Source of the DNA: Gammaproteobacteria bacterium
GTDB lineage: Bacteria; Pseudomonadota; Gammaproteobacteria; UBA1113
Assembly: GCA_019752835.1 (NCBI GenBank)
Contig: JAIELR010000060.1
Coordinates: 1-11,141, forward strand
Direction: 5' to 3'
DNA: 11,141 bases
Shown here piece by piece: positions 1-6,353 of the stretch (positions within the stretch are counted from its first letter, which is position 1; every line of letters begins with the position of its first letter). Below the pieces are notes generated by a model that saw nothing but the letters and a program-made list of their open reading frames with translations, did not search any database and was not told where the DNA came from. The position numbers and the translations under genes were made by a program.

Positions 1-941
1 TGTTCTTTGCTGGCATACTTGCTACATTAATGGCCCTTTTAGGCGTCATATTTATAGCGACGCCTATTTTGTTGCCGATAATTTTAACGGTTGTAGCGGG
101 AGGTGCTTTTGTAGGGACTGCACTCATTTTAGCCATCGGTAATCAGCTCTCGACCTTTTTGGGAATGTCTATTGCGGTATCAATTGGAGATTTACCGTCT
201 GAAATATTGGAAAAACCAAATGAGAGATCGGCATTATATTCAAACTTGAATTTAATTAAAGGGATCTTTCGAATGTTTGCAGCGCCCTTTGACACCCTAG
301 AATATCAATCTTTTTGGGGAACTGCGGCCTCTCTTGTTGTTGCCAAGCCTTTTTCAGACTTGGCAGATAGCATTGCACTTGGCATTAAACCTTATCAAAA
401 TAATTTCGTACCGTATGCGCGTAAGCTGCCATATCAACCTATACGAGGAATAGGGAATATTTTATTAGGGACTATTAAGGCGCTATTGGGCCCTCCCTTA
501 ATGCTGAGCTTTGGTTTGGTGCTAAGTATTAAAAGCAGATCGCCCGCATTTTTAAAAGAAACATTCAAGCAAACTGGCGCCATATTTGTAGGCGGGATGG
601 GTCAAACAGTCTATGGTGGACTCGAAATTGCAGCAACGGCACTTCGTTTATTCTCTATATTGATAGTAAAGCCTATCGCTACGTTTTTATGCAATGCAAA
701 TCCATCACGGCGGGTTGAGGTTAATGCATCTACGGATGAAATTAGCACGAATGAGCAAAACGATAACCTTGAAAACTCGCAAGACAATCCCCCAACAAAT
801 AATAATAACGACAATATTCCTCCTCCTTTCCTGAGAGAAAAATCTACGCCTGCTGTGTCTGTGGAGAAGCTGCCATCTGCACCGGAACAAAGAACTGACA
901 ATGGATACAATGATTATTTAAGCTCATCTCCCGCAAATTAA
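1..941 (+). CDS. Membrane protein of unknown function, 5'-truncated by the window edge
   Basis: I do not recognise the family. The reading frame is open from the first complete codon at position 3, upstream of the first ATG at 30. That ATG has no ribosome binding site, so the gene very likely begins before the window. From the Met at 30 the visible part has two strongly hydrophobic segments (about residues 2-25 and 26-50) rich in Ile, Leu, Gly and Val. A Phe/Pro-containing middle follows, then further apolar stretches near 141-168 and 183-222. The last 80 residues are polar and low in complexity, with an Asn run (257-260) and many Pro, Glu and Ser, and look disordered. A membrane-anchored or membrane-inserting protein with a cytosolic tail fits. 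The architecture resembles some secreted effectors of intracellular bacteria, but nothing in the sequence proves export. The gene ends with TAA and is followed by a hairpin at 971-1002. Confidence 0.7.
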   Translation, partial: FFAGILATLMALLGVIFIATPILLPIILTVVAGGAFVGTALILAIGNQLSTFLGMSIAVSIGDLPSEILEKPNERSALYSNLNLIKGIFRMFAAPFDTLEYQSFWGTAASLVVAKPFSDLADSIALGIKPYQNNFVPYARKLPYQPIRGIGNILLGTIKALLGPPLMLSFGLVLSIKSRSPAFLKETFKQTGAIFVGGMGQTVYGGLEIAATALRLFSILIVKPIATFLCNANPSRRVEVNASTDEISTNEQNDNLENSQDNPPTNNNNDNIPPPFLREKSTPAVSVEKLPSAPEQRTDNGYNDYLSSSPAN

Positions 942-970
942 TTGAAACCAGTTGGCCTCTTTTAGGCATC

Positions 971-1002
971 TCCCTTTTCAAGACCTTGCTTTTGAAAAGG
1001 GA
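971..1002. terminator. Perfect 11-bp hairpin after the membrane-protein gene, possible terminator
   Basis: Arms at 971-981 and 992-1002 are exact reverse complements (TCCCTTTTCAA / TTGAAAAGGGA) around a 10-nt loop, starting 30 bp after the stop codon. The stem would be stable, and the position between two genes suits transcription termination. However, no T-run follows the right arm on the + strand, so it is not a canonical intrinsic terminator. It could be a repeat element or an RNA-stabilising hairpin instead. Confidence 0.4.
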
Positions 1003-1028
1003 CGAACATACTCGCGTAAAGCAGAATG

Positions 1029-1057
1029 TTTACCCATTTTCGTATCTCCGGTATACT
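1029..1057 (+). promoter_or_regulatory. Probable sigma-70 promoter of queH-fdxA
   Basis: A -35-like TTTACC (1029-1034) and a -10-like TATACT (1052-1057) are separated by an optimal 17 bp. The -10 differs from consensus at one base and the -35 at two. Transcription would begin near 1064, giving a leader of about 27 nt before the queH ATG at 1091. It is the best promoter match in the 149-bp gap ahead of queH. Confidence 0.45.
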
Positions 1058-1090
1058 TAAGTTCTTAATTTCTTCCGGAAAATTTTAATC

Positions 1091-1744
1091 ATGCAAATGC
1101 TCAACCGTGAAAAACTCGTTTTGCCTGAGGGTGAAAGCAAACTTTTATTGCACTCCTGCTGCGCCCCTTGTTCGGGCGAGGTAATGGAGGCGCTCATTGC
1201 TTCAGACATTGATTTTACTATCTTTTTTTATAATCCTAATATCCATCCGCGCAAAGAATACGATATTCGTAAAAATGAAAATATTCGATTTGCAGAAAAG
1301 CATAATATTCCGTTTGTTGATGCTGACTATGATGTAGAAGAATGGTTTAAACGGGCAAGGGGCATGGAAGATGAGCCTGAGCGTGGTATTCGTTGTACCA
1401 TGTGTTTTGATATGCGTTTTGTTCGTACCGCCCTTTATGCACATGAACACGGATTTAATGTGATCAGCAGTGCCTTAGGTATATCGCGCTGGAAAAATAT
1501 GGAACAAATCAATGATTCCGGAGTTCGTGCAGCAGCGCCTTATGAGGGCATGATCTATTGGACATTTAACTGGCGTAAAGAGGGTGGGGCGGCACGTATG
1601 ATAGAGATTTCCAAACGCGAAGAATTTTATCAACAAGAATATTGCGGTTGTGCTTATTCATTGCGCGATACCAATGCTTGGCGTCTCAAGAATGGCCGTA
1701 AAAAAATTGAGATTGGCGTGCAGTATTATTCTGGAGGAAACTAA
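1091..1744 (+). CDS. queH: Epoxyqueuosine reductase QueH
   Basis: QueH (DUF208 family) reduces epoxyqueuosine to queuosine at position 34 of GUN-anticodon tRNAs, the last step of queuosine synthesis. It is unrelated in sequence to the cobalamin-dependent QueG that does this job in E. coli. The signature is clear: [11 protein letters not shown] at residues 18-28 (Cys23, Cys24, Cys27), RCTMC at 101-105 (Cys102, Cys105) and YCGC at 184-187 (Cys185, Cys187). These are the iron-sulfur/iron ligands conserved in the family. The 217-aa length fits a complete protein. The ATG at 1091 is the furthest upstream reasonable start; a second ATG at 1097 is possible, and neither has a strong Shine-Dalgarno. 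The stop is 2 bp before the fdxA ATG, and the fdxA ribosome binding site lies inside the queH 3' end, so the two are almost certainly co-transcribed and may be translationally coupled. Confidence 0.95.
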   Translation: MQMLNREKLVLPEGESKLLLHSCCAPCSGEVMEALIASDIDFTIFFYNPNIHPRKEYDIRKNENIRFAEKHNIPFVDADYDVEEWFKRARGMEDEPERGIRCTMCFDMRFVRTALYAHEHGFNVISSALGISRWKNMEQINDSGVRAAAPYEGMIYWTFNWRKEGGAARMIEISKREEFYQQEYCGCAYSLRDTNAWRLKNGRKKIEIGVQYYSGGN

Positions 1745-1746
1745 TC

Positions 1747-2070
1747 ATGACATTTGTTGTTACCGAAAGTTGTATTCGTTGCAAGTACACTGATTGTGTT
1801 GAAGTTTGTCCCGTAGATTGTTTTTATGAAGGCCCCAATTTTTTGGTTATCAATCCCGATGAGTGTATTGATTGTGCCTTGTGTGAGCCTGAGTGCCCAG
1901 TGAATGCAATCTACTCAGAGGACGAGTTGCCAGAGGATCAAAAAGACTTTATCAAACTGAATGCTGAGCTAGCGGAACAATGGCCGAATATCACGGTTAA
2001 GAAACCCGCTCCTGCAGATGCTGATGATTGGAAAGACGTGAAGCAAAAACGGCAATATTTGGAAGAATAA
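1747..2070 (+). CDS. fdxA: 7Fe ferredoxin FdxA ([3Fe-4S]/[4Fe-4S])
   Basis: This is a small cytosolic electron carrier of the Azotobacter vinelandii ferredoxin I type. Its nine cysteines (9, 12, 17, 21, 25, 40, 43, 46, 50, counting Met) match FdI exactly after allowing for the initiator Met. By analogy Cys9, 17 and 50 hold a [3Fe-4S] cluster, Cys21, 40, 43 and 46 hold a [4Fe-4S] cluster, and Cys25 is the free cysteine. The [12 protein letters not shown] core and the C-terminal extension with [11 protein letters not shown] are also typical, and 107 aa is the usual length. A strong GGAGG (1733-1737) sits 9 nt ahead of the ATG, within the end of queH. FdxA partners in general metabolism are poorly defined; the tight linkage suggests, but does not show, that it feeds electrons to QueH. 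Confidence 0.96.
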   Translation: MTFVVTESCIRCKYTDCVEVCPVDCFYEGPNFLVINPDECIDCALCEPECPVNAIYSEDELPEDQKDFIKLNAELAEQWPNITVKKPAPADADDWKDVKQKRQYLEE

Positions 2071-2078
2071 TATTGTAG

Positions 2079-2101
2079 GGGCAGTCCCCCCGTGGCTGCC
2101 C
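2079..2101. repeat. Short REP-like GC-rich hairpin between fdxA and tsaB
   Basis: GGGCAG (2079-2084) and CTGCCC (2096-2101) pair perfectly, and the inner CC/GG extends the stem past one bulged T (2085). The whole lies in the 49-bp gap between fdxA and tsaB. A GC-rich palindrome in an intergenic gap of a moderately AT-rich genome is characteristic of REP-like dispersed elements. It might also attenuate read-through into tsaB or stabilise the upstream mRNA. No T-run follows. Confidence 0.5.
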
Positions 2102-2119
2102 ATCTCCTAGGGATAATCT

Positions 2120-2770
2120 ATGAAAATTCTAGCCTTTGATACCTCCGCTGAAAGCTGTTCCGTTGCACTTTATTCTGCGGGGACCTGCCTCGAAAAAATG
2201 AATATAGAGCCTCGCAAACAAGCTGAACGTCTTTTACCCATAATAGACAGCCTTTTGATAGAAGCCGGTTTACGACGCAGCGACCTTTCCGGTTTAGCCT
2301 TGACCCATGGTCCGGGCGCTTTTACCGGCGTGCGTATTGCTATTTCTGCTGGCCAAGCCATTGCGTATGCCCTTGATTTACCAGTTGTTACGGTTTCAAC
2401 CCTCGCTGCAATCGCACAAGGTGCCCATCGAAAATGGGGATGGCAACACGTGGCTGTTGCCGTTGATGCCCGTATGGATGAGGTTTATTGGGGTTGTTAT
2501 CAATTGAGTGAGAGCGGCCTGATGGAGGCCGTCATGCCTGATGCTATCGCGCGACCAGAAACGGTTCAATTGCCGGTTGAAACTCCTTGGCGAGGAGCGG
2601 GCAGTGCCTGGTTGGTTTATCGAGAGAAAATACCCAATCTTGCTGAGACACATGGATTGACTATCGAGGCCATTGATATCATCAGCTTAGCGTTACCCCA
2701 GTTTAATCAGGGAAACACCATCAGGGCCCATGATGTTAAACCAGTTTATTTACGCAATAAAGTGGTTTGA
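2120..2770 (+). CDS. tsaB: tRNA threonylcarbamoyladenosine biosynthesis protein TsaB
   Basis: TsaB is the non-catalytic scaffold that binds TsaD and TsaE to make N6-threonylcarbamoyladenosine at position 37 of ANN-decoding tRNAs. It has an ASKHA-type fold. The N-terminus MKILAFDTSAESCSVALY is the family's first phosphate-loop-like segment. LTHGPGAFTGVRIAISAGQA (61-80) is its most conserved block, followed by LPVVTVSTLAAIAQ. The VDARMDEVYWGCY stretch (115-127) and the C-terminal VKPVYLRNKV (206-215) are also typical. At 216 aa it is slightly shorter than E. coli TsaB (about 231 aa), with the difference in the variable C-terminal half. An AGGGA at 2109-2113, 6 nt before the ATG, supports the start. 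It follows fdxA in the same direction after a hairpin, so it may share the queH transcript. The stop codon is 15 bp before a large inverted repeat. Confidence 0.95.
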   Translation: MKILAFDTSAESCSVALYSAGTCLEKMNIEPRKQAERLLPIIDSLLIEAGLRRSDLSGLALTHGPGAFTGVRIAISAGQAIAYALDLPVVTVSTLAAIAQGAHRKWGWQHVAVAVDARMDEVYWGCYQLSESGLMEAVMPDAIARPETVQLPVETPWRGAGSAWLVYREKIPNLAETHGLTIEAIDIISLALPQFNQGNTIRAHDVKPVYLRNKVV

Positions 2771-2773
2771 GCA

Positions 2774-2887
2774 AGCCTGGATGTTGTAGCCTGGATGCAG
2801 CGCAGCGGAATCCGGGGAGAGATCTCGTCAAGATACATTTCCCCGGATTCCGCTGCGCTGCATCCAGGCTACCAGGCTACCAGGCTA
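2774..2887. repeat. Large palindromic repeat with iterated edges (REP/MITE-like)
   Basis: Arms 2786-2818 and 2840-2872 are perfect 33-bp reverse complements around a 21-bp loop, which itself contains the palindrome GAGATCTC (2819-2826). Both outer edges are iterated: the decamer AGCCTGGATG occurs at 2774-2783 and again at 2788-2797. On the right, CCAGGCTA occurs three times in tandem (2864-2871, 2872-2879, 2880-2887). The element fills most of the tsaB-corB gap. It has no coding capacity of its own; an open frame that runs through it (2767-2958) is an artefact. Elements containing a TAGCCTGGATGCAGCGCAG-like core are, to my recollection, dispersed in several gammaproteobacterial genomes. As RNA it would form a very strong stem and could end or protect transcripts. 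Confidence 0.85.
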
Positions 2888-2992
2888 TGAAATTATCTAG
2901 GTTACGATCAATGGGGTTTGTTAAAGCTCTTATTCCAAAACAACCCTATTTGTGCTAAAGTTATCACTGCTTTCGCAACATAAGGATCCATA

Positions 2993-4270
2993 TTGAGTCG
3001 CGCTGACCTGATTGCACTGCTAGTTGTTCTAGTGTGCCTTATTTTTGTTTCTGCCTTTTTTTCAGCCTCTGAAACCGGAATGATGTCTCTTAATCGTTAC
3101 CGAATTCGTCATTTGGCTCGTACCGGGGATAAAACTGCAATACGCGTAAGTTTGCTGTTGGAACGACCCGATCGCCTTTTGGGGGTTATATTAACAGGCA
3201 ATACCTTTGCTAATATTTTGGCCTCATCCATAGGTACTATACTCGCCGTCCATTTCTTTGGTGATTTTGGCGTTGCTATTTCGACGGTTTTATTAACCTT
3301 TTTTATTCTAGTTTTTGGTGAAATGGCTCCCAAAACGATGGCTGCCCTTCATGCCCAAACGGTCTCAATGAAAGCCTCAGGGCTCTTGTTTGTGCTACTT
3401 AAAATTTTATATCCTGTTGTTTGGCTTATTAATTTGCTTGCTAATGGCTTCTTGGCGTTATTTAATGTCAAGCTCGACAAAACCTTCGCCGATCGACTCA
3501 GTGCCGAAGAGTTGCGCTCTGTGGTGCTGGAGTCCAGCGGCCGCATTTCCCAGCAACACCAAGAGATGTTGTTGCGCATTCTTGAAATGGAAAAAGTGAC
3601 CGTTGAAGATATTATGATCCCGCGTAATGAAATTCGGGGGATAGATCTCAATGATGATTGGGACAAAGTGCTCGCGCAGTTAACCAATAGTACCCATACC
3701 AAACTTCCCGTTTATAAAGATGATATTGATAATGTGGTCGGGGTTTTGCATTTACGTGAAGCGTTAAAATTACTCGGGCAAAATGGGCTTAATGCCGAAT
3801 CCCTGCTTACGTTGGTGCGCGAGGCGTATTTTATCCCAGAGGGAACGCCGCTTCATGTGCAATTATTAAATTTTCGTAGTGAACAACGTCGCTCGGCCCT
3901 CGTCGTAGATGAGTACGGCGATATCCAAGGCTTAATTACGTTAGAAGATATTTTAGAAGAAATCGTCGGCGAGTTTAAAACTGAAGTGCCTGCCGTGAGT
4001 AAATTTATTACACCGCATGGGCAGGGCGGCTTTAATATTGATGGCAGTGTTAATATTCGCGAGCTTAATCGATTAATGGGCTGGAATTTGCCAATGAATG
4101 GTCCTAAAACCTTAAGCGGCGTGATTACTGAATATCTCGAAACTATTCCGCAAGAACAAACTTGCTTGCGTTTGGCTGGCTATCCGATTGAAATTTTAGA
4201 AGTGCAGGGCAATTTGGTTCGCTCGGTTTATATTAATCCGGTGTTGTATTTGGTGCCTACACAGTCATAA
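2993..4270 (+). CDS. corB: CNNM/CorB-type transporter (HlyC/CorC family, DUF21 and CBS pair)
   Basis: This is an inner-membrane protein of the CNNM/CorB (YfjD) family, associated with Mg2+/Co2+ efflux and homeostasis. The DUF21 membrane domain (about 1-165) has hydrophobic helices near 5-25, 62-85, 91-113 and 130-155. Family motifs are SASETGMMSLNRYR (24-37), LTGNTFAN (67-74) and FGEMAPKT (108-115), which form the ion site in homologues. A cytosolic CBS pair follows: the first CBS begins at VEDIMIPRNEI (204-214), and the second ends with DEYGDIQGLITLEDILEEIV (306-325). A CorC_HlyC domain occupies about 340-420. The length of 425 aa is complete. The start is TTG, chosen because a TAAGGA (2981-2986) lies 6 nt upstream and the first helix begins straight after. 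I use corB for the family; strict orthology and ion specificity cannot be settled here. It is the last gene of the higher-G+C block. Confidence 0.92.
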   Translation: MSRADLIALLVVLVCLIFVSAFFSASETGMMSLNRYRIRHLARTGDKTAIRVSLLLERPDRLLGVILTGNTFANILASSIGTILAVHFFGDFGVAISTVLLTFFILVFGEMAPKTMAALHAQTVSMKASGLLFVLLKILYPVVWLINLLANGFLALFNVKLDKTFADRLSAEELRSVVLESSGRISQQHQEMLLRILEMEKVTVEDIMIPRNEIRGIDLNDDWDKVLAQLTNSTHTKLPVYKDDIDNVVGVLHLREALKLLGQNGLNAESLLTLVREAYFIPEGTPLHVQLLNFRSEQRRSALVVDEYGDIQGLITLEDILEEIVGEFKTEVPAVSKFITPHGQGGFNIDGSVNIRELNRLMGWNLPMNGPKTLSGVITEYLETIPQEQTCLRLAGYPIEILEVQGNLVRSVYINPVLYLVPTQS

Positions 4271-4594
4271 CCATAGATATGCTTTTTTGTGGTTTTGTCG
4301 AAAAGAGTTCAATATCCGCGGTAGCGCAAGTCTACTGAGCTTAGTATTTCCCCGTCACAAAATCCAACTGGCTTATAAGCTCTTCATTGCAAAAACGGGT
4401 AAATCGCGCGGATAGTTACTCGCTCTCTACATTTTTCAAACAATTAATTGACAATATAATTTTATTATACTAAAGTTAAACGGGGCTATTTTCGCTCACT
4501 TTTGTAATAAAAACAGCTCAACAATTAAAAAATACCTAACTAATTTTTTTCAAATGGATTTGATAATTATTTTTTAGAGAAGAGGAAATGCCGA
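4271..4594. other. 324-bp gene-free stretch at the edge of the AT-rich region
   Basis: I see no gene here. The first half has scattered inverted repeats: TATCCGCG (4313-4320) pairs with CGCGGATA (4407-4414), CCCGT (4351-4355) with ACGGG (4395-4399), and a perfect 10-bp palindrome GCTTATAAGC (4371-4380) lies at the centre. The second half, from about 4435, is strongly AT-rich and holds a candidate promoter and a purine-rich ribosome binding site. No tRNA-like cloverleaf or transposase remnant was recognised. Confidence 0.6.
4448..4476 (+). promoter_or_regulatory. Candidate promoter for the 4595-7679 gene pair
   Basis: A consensus -35 TTGACA (4448-4453) is followed at 17 bp by a modest -10 TAAAGT (4471-4476). 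A better -10 sequence, TATACT (4466-4471), overlaps it but is only 12 bp from this -35 and would need another. The surrounding AT-rich DNA favours promoter activity. Transcription from here would give a leader of about 110 nt. Confidence 0.35.
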
Positions 4595-6340
4595 ATGTTC
4601 TTTAAATCACCAAATCAGCCGAATCGTAAGCAATCTCGTGACAATTCTTGGCTGGTAGTGCCTGATTCAAAAGAAACAGGACTACTTTTACATAAAACGT
4701 TATTTGAGCGAGGGTTTGTTGCGGCTGCGCCTACAATACAACGTAATGCTATATTCAGGCAAAAGATTAATAACGACAGTATTCAAATACTTAAGCAACA
4801 GTTTGACTTTGTTGATTTTAGAAAACCTGATGTGAGGCAAGACAAAAAAAATGAAGCTAAGAATGTTTCAAATTTATTATCTGTCTTTACTCGTTATGCT
4901 AATGCGCTTGATAATACACCTTATTTATTCGAGGTGAATCAAAATATATCTCTTAATAATCCTAAGCGCAGAACAGAAGTTTACGTACCTCTTCTGTTTA
5001 GCCCCCGAGCCCCAGCGGATAACAATACGCTTATTGATAGTAAAGGAATATATCTTTATGCCTGGTTAGATTCTAATAAAAATTTCAATGACCCTAAACA
5101 GGGAAAAGGGTGGGGGGAATTTGAAGGATTTCAACAATATGTCACGGCTGGGTGTTTGTTTGGTTCATGTCTAGTAGGTTATGATGAGCGTGGATTAGCG
5201 CATAAATTAATAAAACATAACATTGATTTAGAGGGGCATACGATCCAAAATGTAGGAATTGAATTTAAGGAGTTACATCCCTATGAGGCTATGCTTTTTT
5301 ATGAATTAGATAACTGGATGTCATTATTAAATAGCTTTGCTGACCAAGATACCCCTAAAAAACTCCTTTATCATTTGCCATGTTATGATTACATTTTATT
5401 TGGCATTTCGCTCTATTTAAAAAAGGATATGACAGAAGATGCCTTGTCACAATTCGTGCTGCTTGTTTTAGAGCGCGCTAAATTGCATCGAGAAAAAATA
5501 ACCGAAATTTGTAAGCTCCATGGGATTGAAGTAAGTATACATTCACCGTTCGAGGCTTTATTTGAGAATGGAAGTTATGCTTACGATATAGGCTCAGATT
5601 TAAATGTTTTCTCTGCTAGCCCCCGAGAATGTTCTGTCGCAATGCAGGAAGAGATTGTTGAGCCACTTGAATTATTTCCTGGGAATAACGATAATATTGT
5701 TTCAGAAAATGAATCCTCATCTGAAGAGGTCAATCTAGACACATGGGGTCTTGATATTTTAGAAAAACTTGGATGGGATATTAATGCACTAAAAAAAATA
5801 AGCGAAGAAGAATTAGTAAAAATTTACCTAAACAAGATTTGTTCGTCTAATAGTGAACTAGGAGCTGTTTGGACGGAGTATTTTGATGCAAACCCTACAG
5901 CATTCGAACAATGCAAAACGGTTGAGGATTTATTTAAAATAGGGAATATTTTGATGGTTGCTTTAGCTGCCAGAGGAAAAGGTCTTTATAGGACGTGCTC
6001 TTTTCTTCCTCTATCAGAAAAGCAAATTCAACTCGGCTATGAAAAATATAGCAAAAACGGCGCAGTACCTCGGGCTGTAAACTTTACTTTTCAGGAGGCA
6101 GTGGTTAGCCATTCTTGCTATGTTGATAAAACAATATTTCAATATACTCCAGGAGAGGAGGGCTTAACGAAAGCGATCGAAAAAGAACATTATTCTTTAT
6201 TACAAGCGGTATCTAAAAATATTAGTTTTTTTGCCCAAGGACAATCTCCCATTTTACTCACTGATATTTTTACTGATATTGCTCAAGTTTCAAAGAAAAA
6301 TGATTTCAACCTAAACCCAGGCTGTTCAACTTCTTATTAA
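4595..6340 (+). CDS. Hypothetical 581-aa protein, apparent two-part architecture
   Basis: I do not recognise a family. No signal peptide or clear transmembrane helix is visible, so it is probably cytosolic unless exported by a dedicated system. Residues 1-345 look like one folded part. It contains a Gly/Cys-containing stretch TAGCLFGSCLVGYDERG (184-200), an aromatic helix-like segment near 229-248, and a mixed apolar region at 257-310 ending LHREKITEICKLHGIEVSIHS. Residues about 350-380 are acidic and Ser/Asn-rich and look like a linker. Residues 381-581 form a second, largely helical part (for example the segment at 436-460). The ATG at 4595 has AGAGG (4581-4585) 9 nt upstream. A nearer ATG at 4588 is in another frame and stops after five codons. 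Codon use is AT-rich like its downstream neighbour. The stop is 13 bp before the histidine kinase start, so they form an operon. A functional link to that sensor is inferred from position only. Confidence 0.85.
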   Translation: MFFKSPNQPNRKQSRDNSWLVVPDSKETGLLLHKTLFERGFVAAAPTIQRNAIFRQKINNDSIQILKQQFDFVDFRKPDVRQDKKNEAKNVSNLLSVFTRYANALDNTPYLFEVNQNISLNNPKRRTEVYVPLLFSPRAPADNNTLIDSKGIYLYAWLDSNKNFNDPKQGKGWGEFEGFQQYVTAGCLFGSCLVGYDERGLAHKLIKHNIDLEGHTIQNVGIEFKELHPYEAMLFYELDNWMSLLNSFADQDTPKKLLYHLPCYDYILFGISLYLKKDMTEDALSQFVLLVLERAKLHREKITEICKLHGIEVSIHSPFEALFENGSYAYDIGSDLNVFSASPRECSVAMQEEIVEPLELFPGNNDNIVSENESSSEEVNLDTWGLDILEKLGWDINALKKISEEELVKIYLNKICSSNSELGAVWTEYFDANPTAFEQCKTVEDLFKIGNILMVALAARGKGLYRTCSFLPLSEKQIQLGYEKYSKNGAVPRAVNFTFQEAVVSHSCYVDKTIFQYTPGEEGLTKAIEKEHYSLLQAVSKNISFFAQGQSPILLTDIFTDIAQVSKKNDFNLNPGCSTSY

Positions 6341-6353
6341 AGGAATGTGTTTG

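Noticed and set aside
611..910. 99-residue - strand open frame within the first gene
   Set aside because: It is fully antisense to a well-supported coding frame, with no ribosome binding site or recognisable protein character.
2864..2887. Short CRISPR-like direct repeats
   Set aside because: The three 8-bp copies are strictly tandem with no spacers and no cas genes nearby; they belong to the palindromic repeat's edge.
2767..2958. 63-residue + strand open frame after tsaB
   Set aside because: It runs straight through the inverted repeat, has no ribosome binding site, overlaps the tsaB stop and yields a protein with no sensible composition.
4448..4471. TTGACA paired with TATACT as a promoter
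   Set aside because: The spacer is only 12 bp, too short for sigma-70; the pair with TAAAGT at 17 bp is listed instead at low confidence.
5375..5565. Hint of a tRNA-dependent cyclodipeptide synthase in the 581-aa protein (ILFGISLYLK followed by a long helix)
   Set aside because: The Gly-Ile-Ser start is suggestive, and a nearby 2OG oxygenase would fit such a cluster. But the following strand, the catalytic Tyr/Glu segment and the overall length do not match AlbC-type enzymes. A profile search against the CDPS family would decide.
6345..6353. ATG at 6345 as the histidine kinase start
   Set aside because: The AGGA ribosome binding site touches this ATG, leaving no spacer; the ATG at 6354 has a normal 9-nt spacing.
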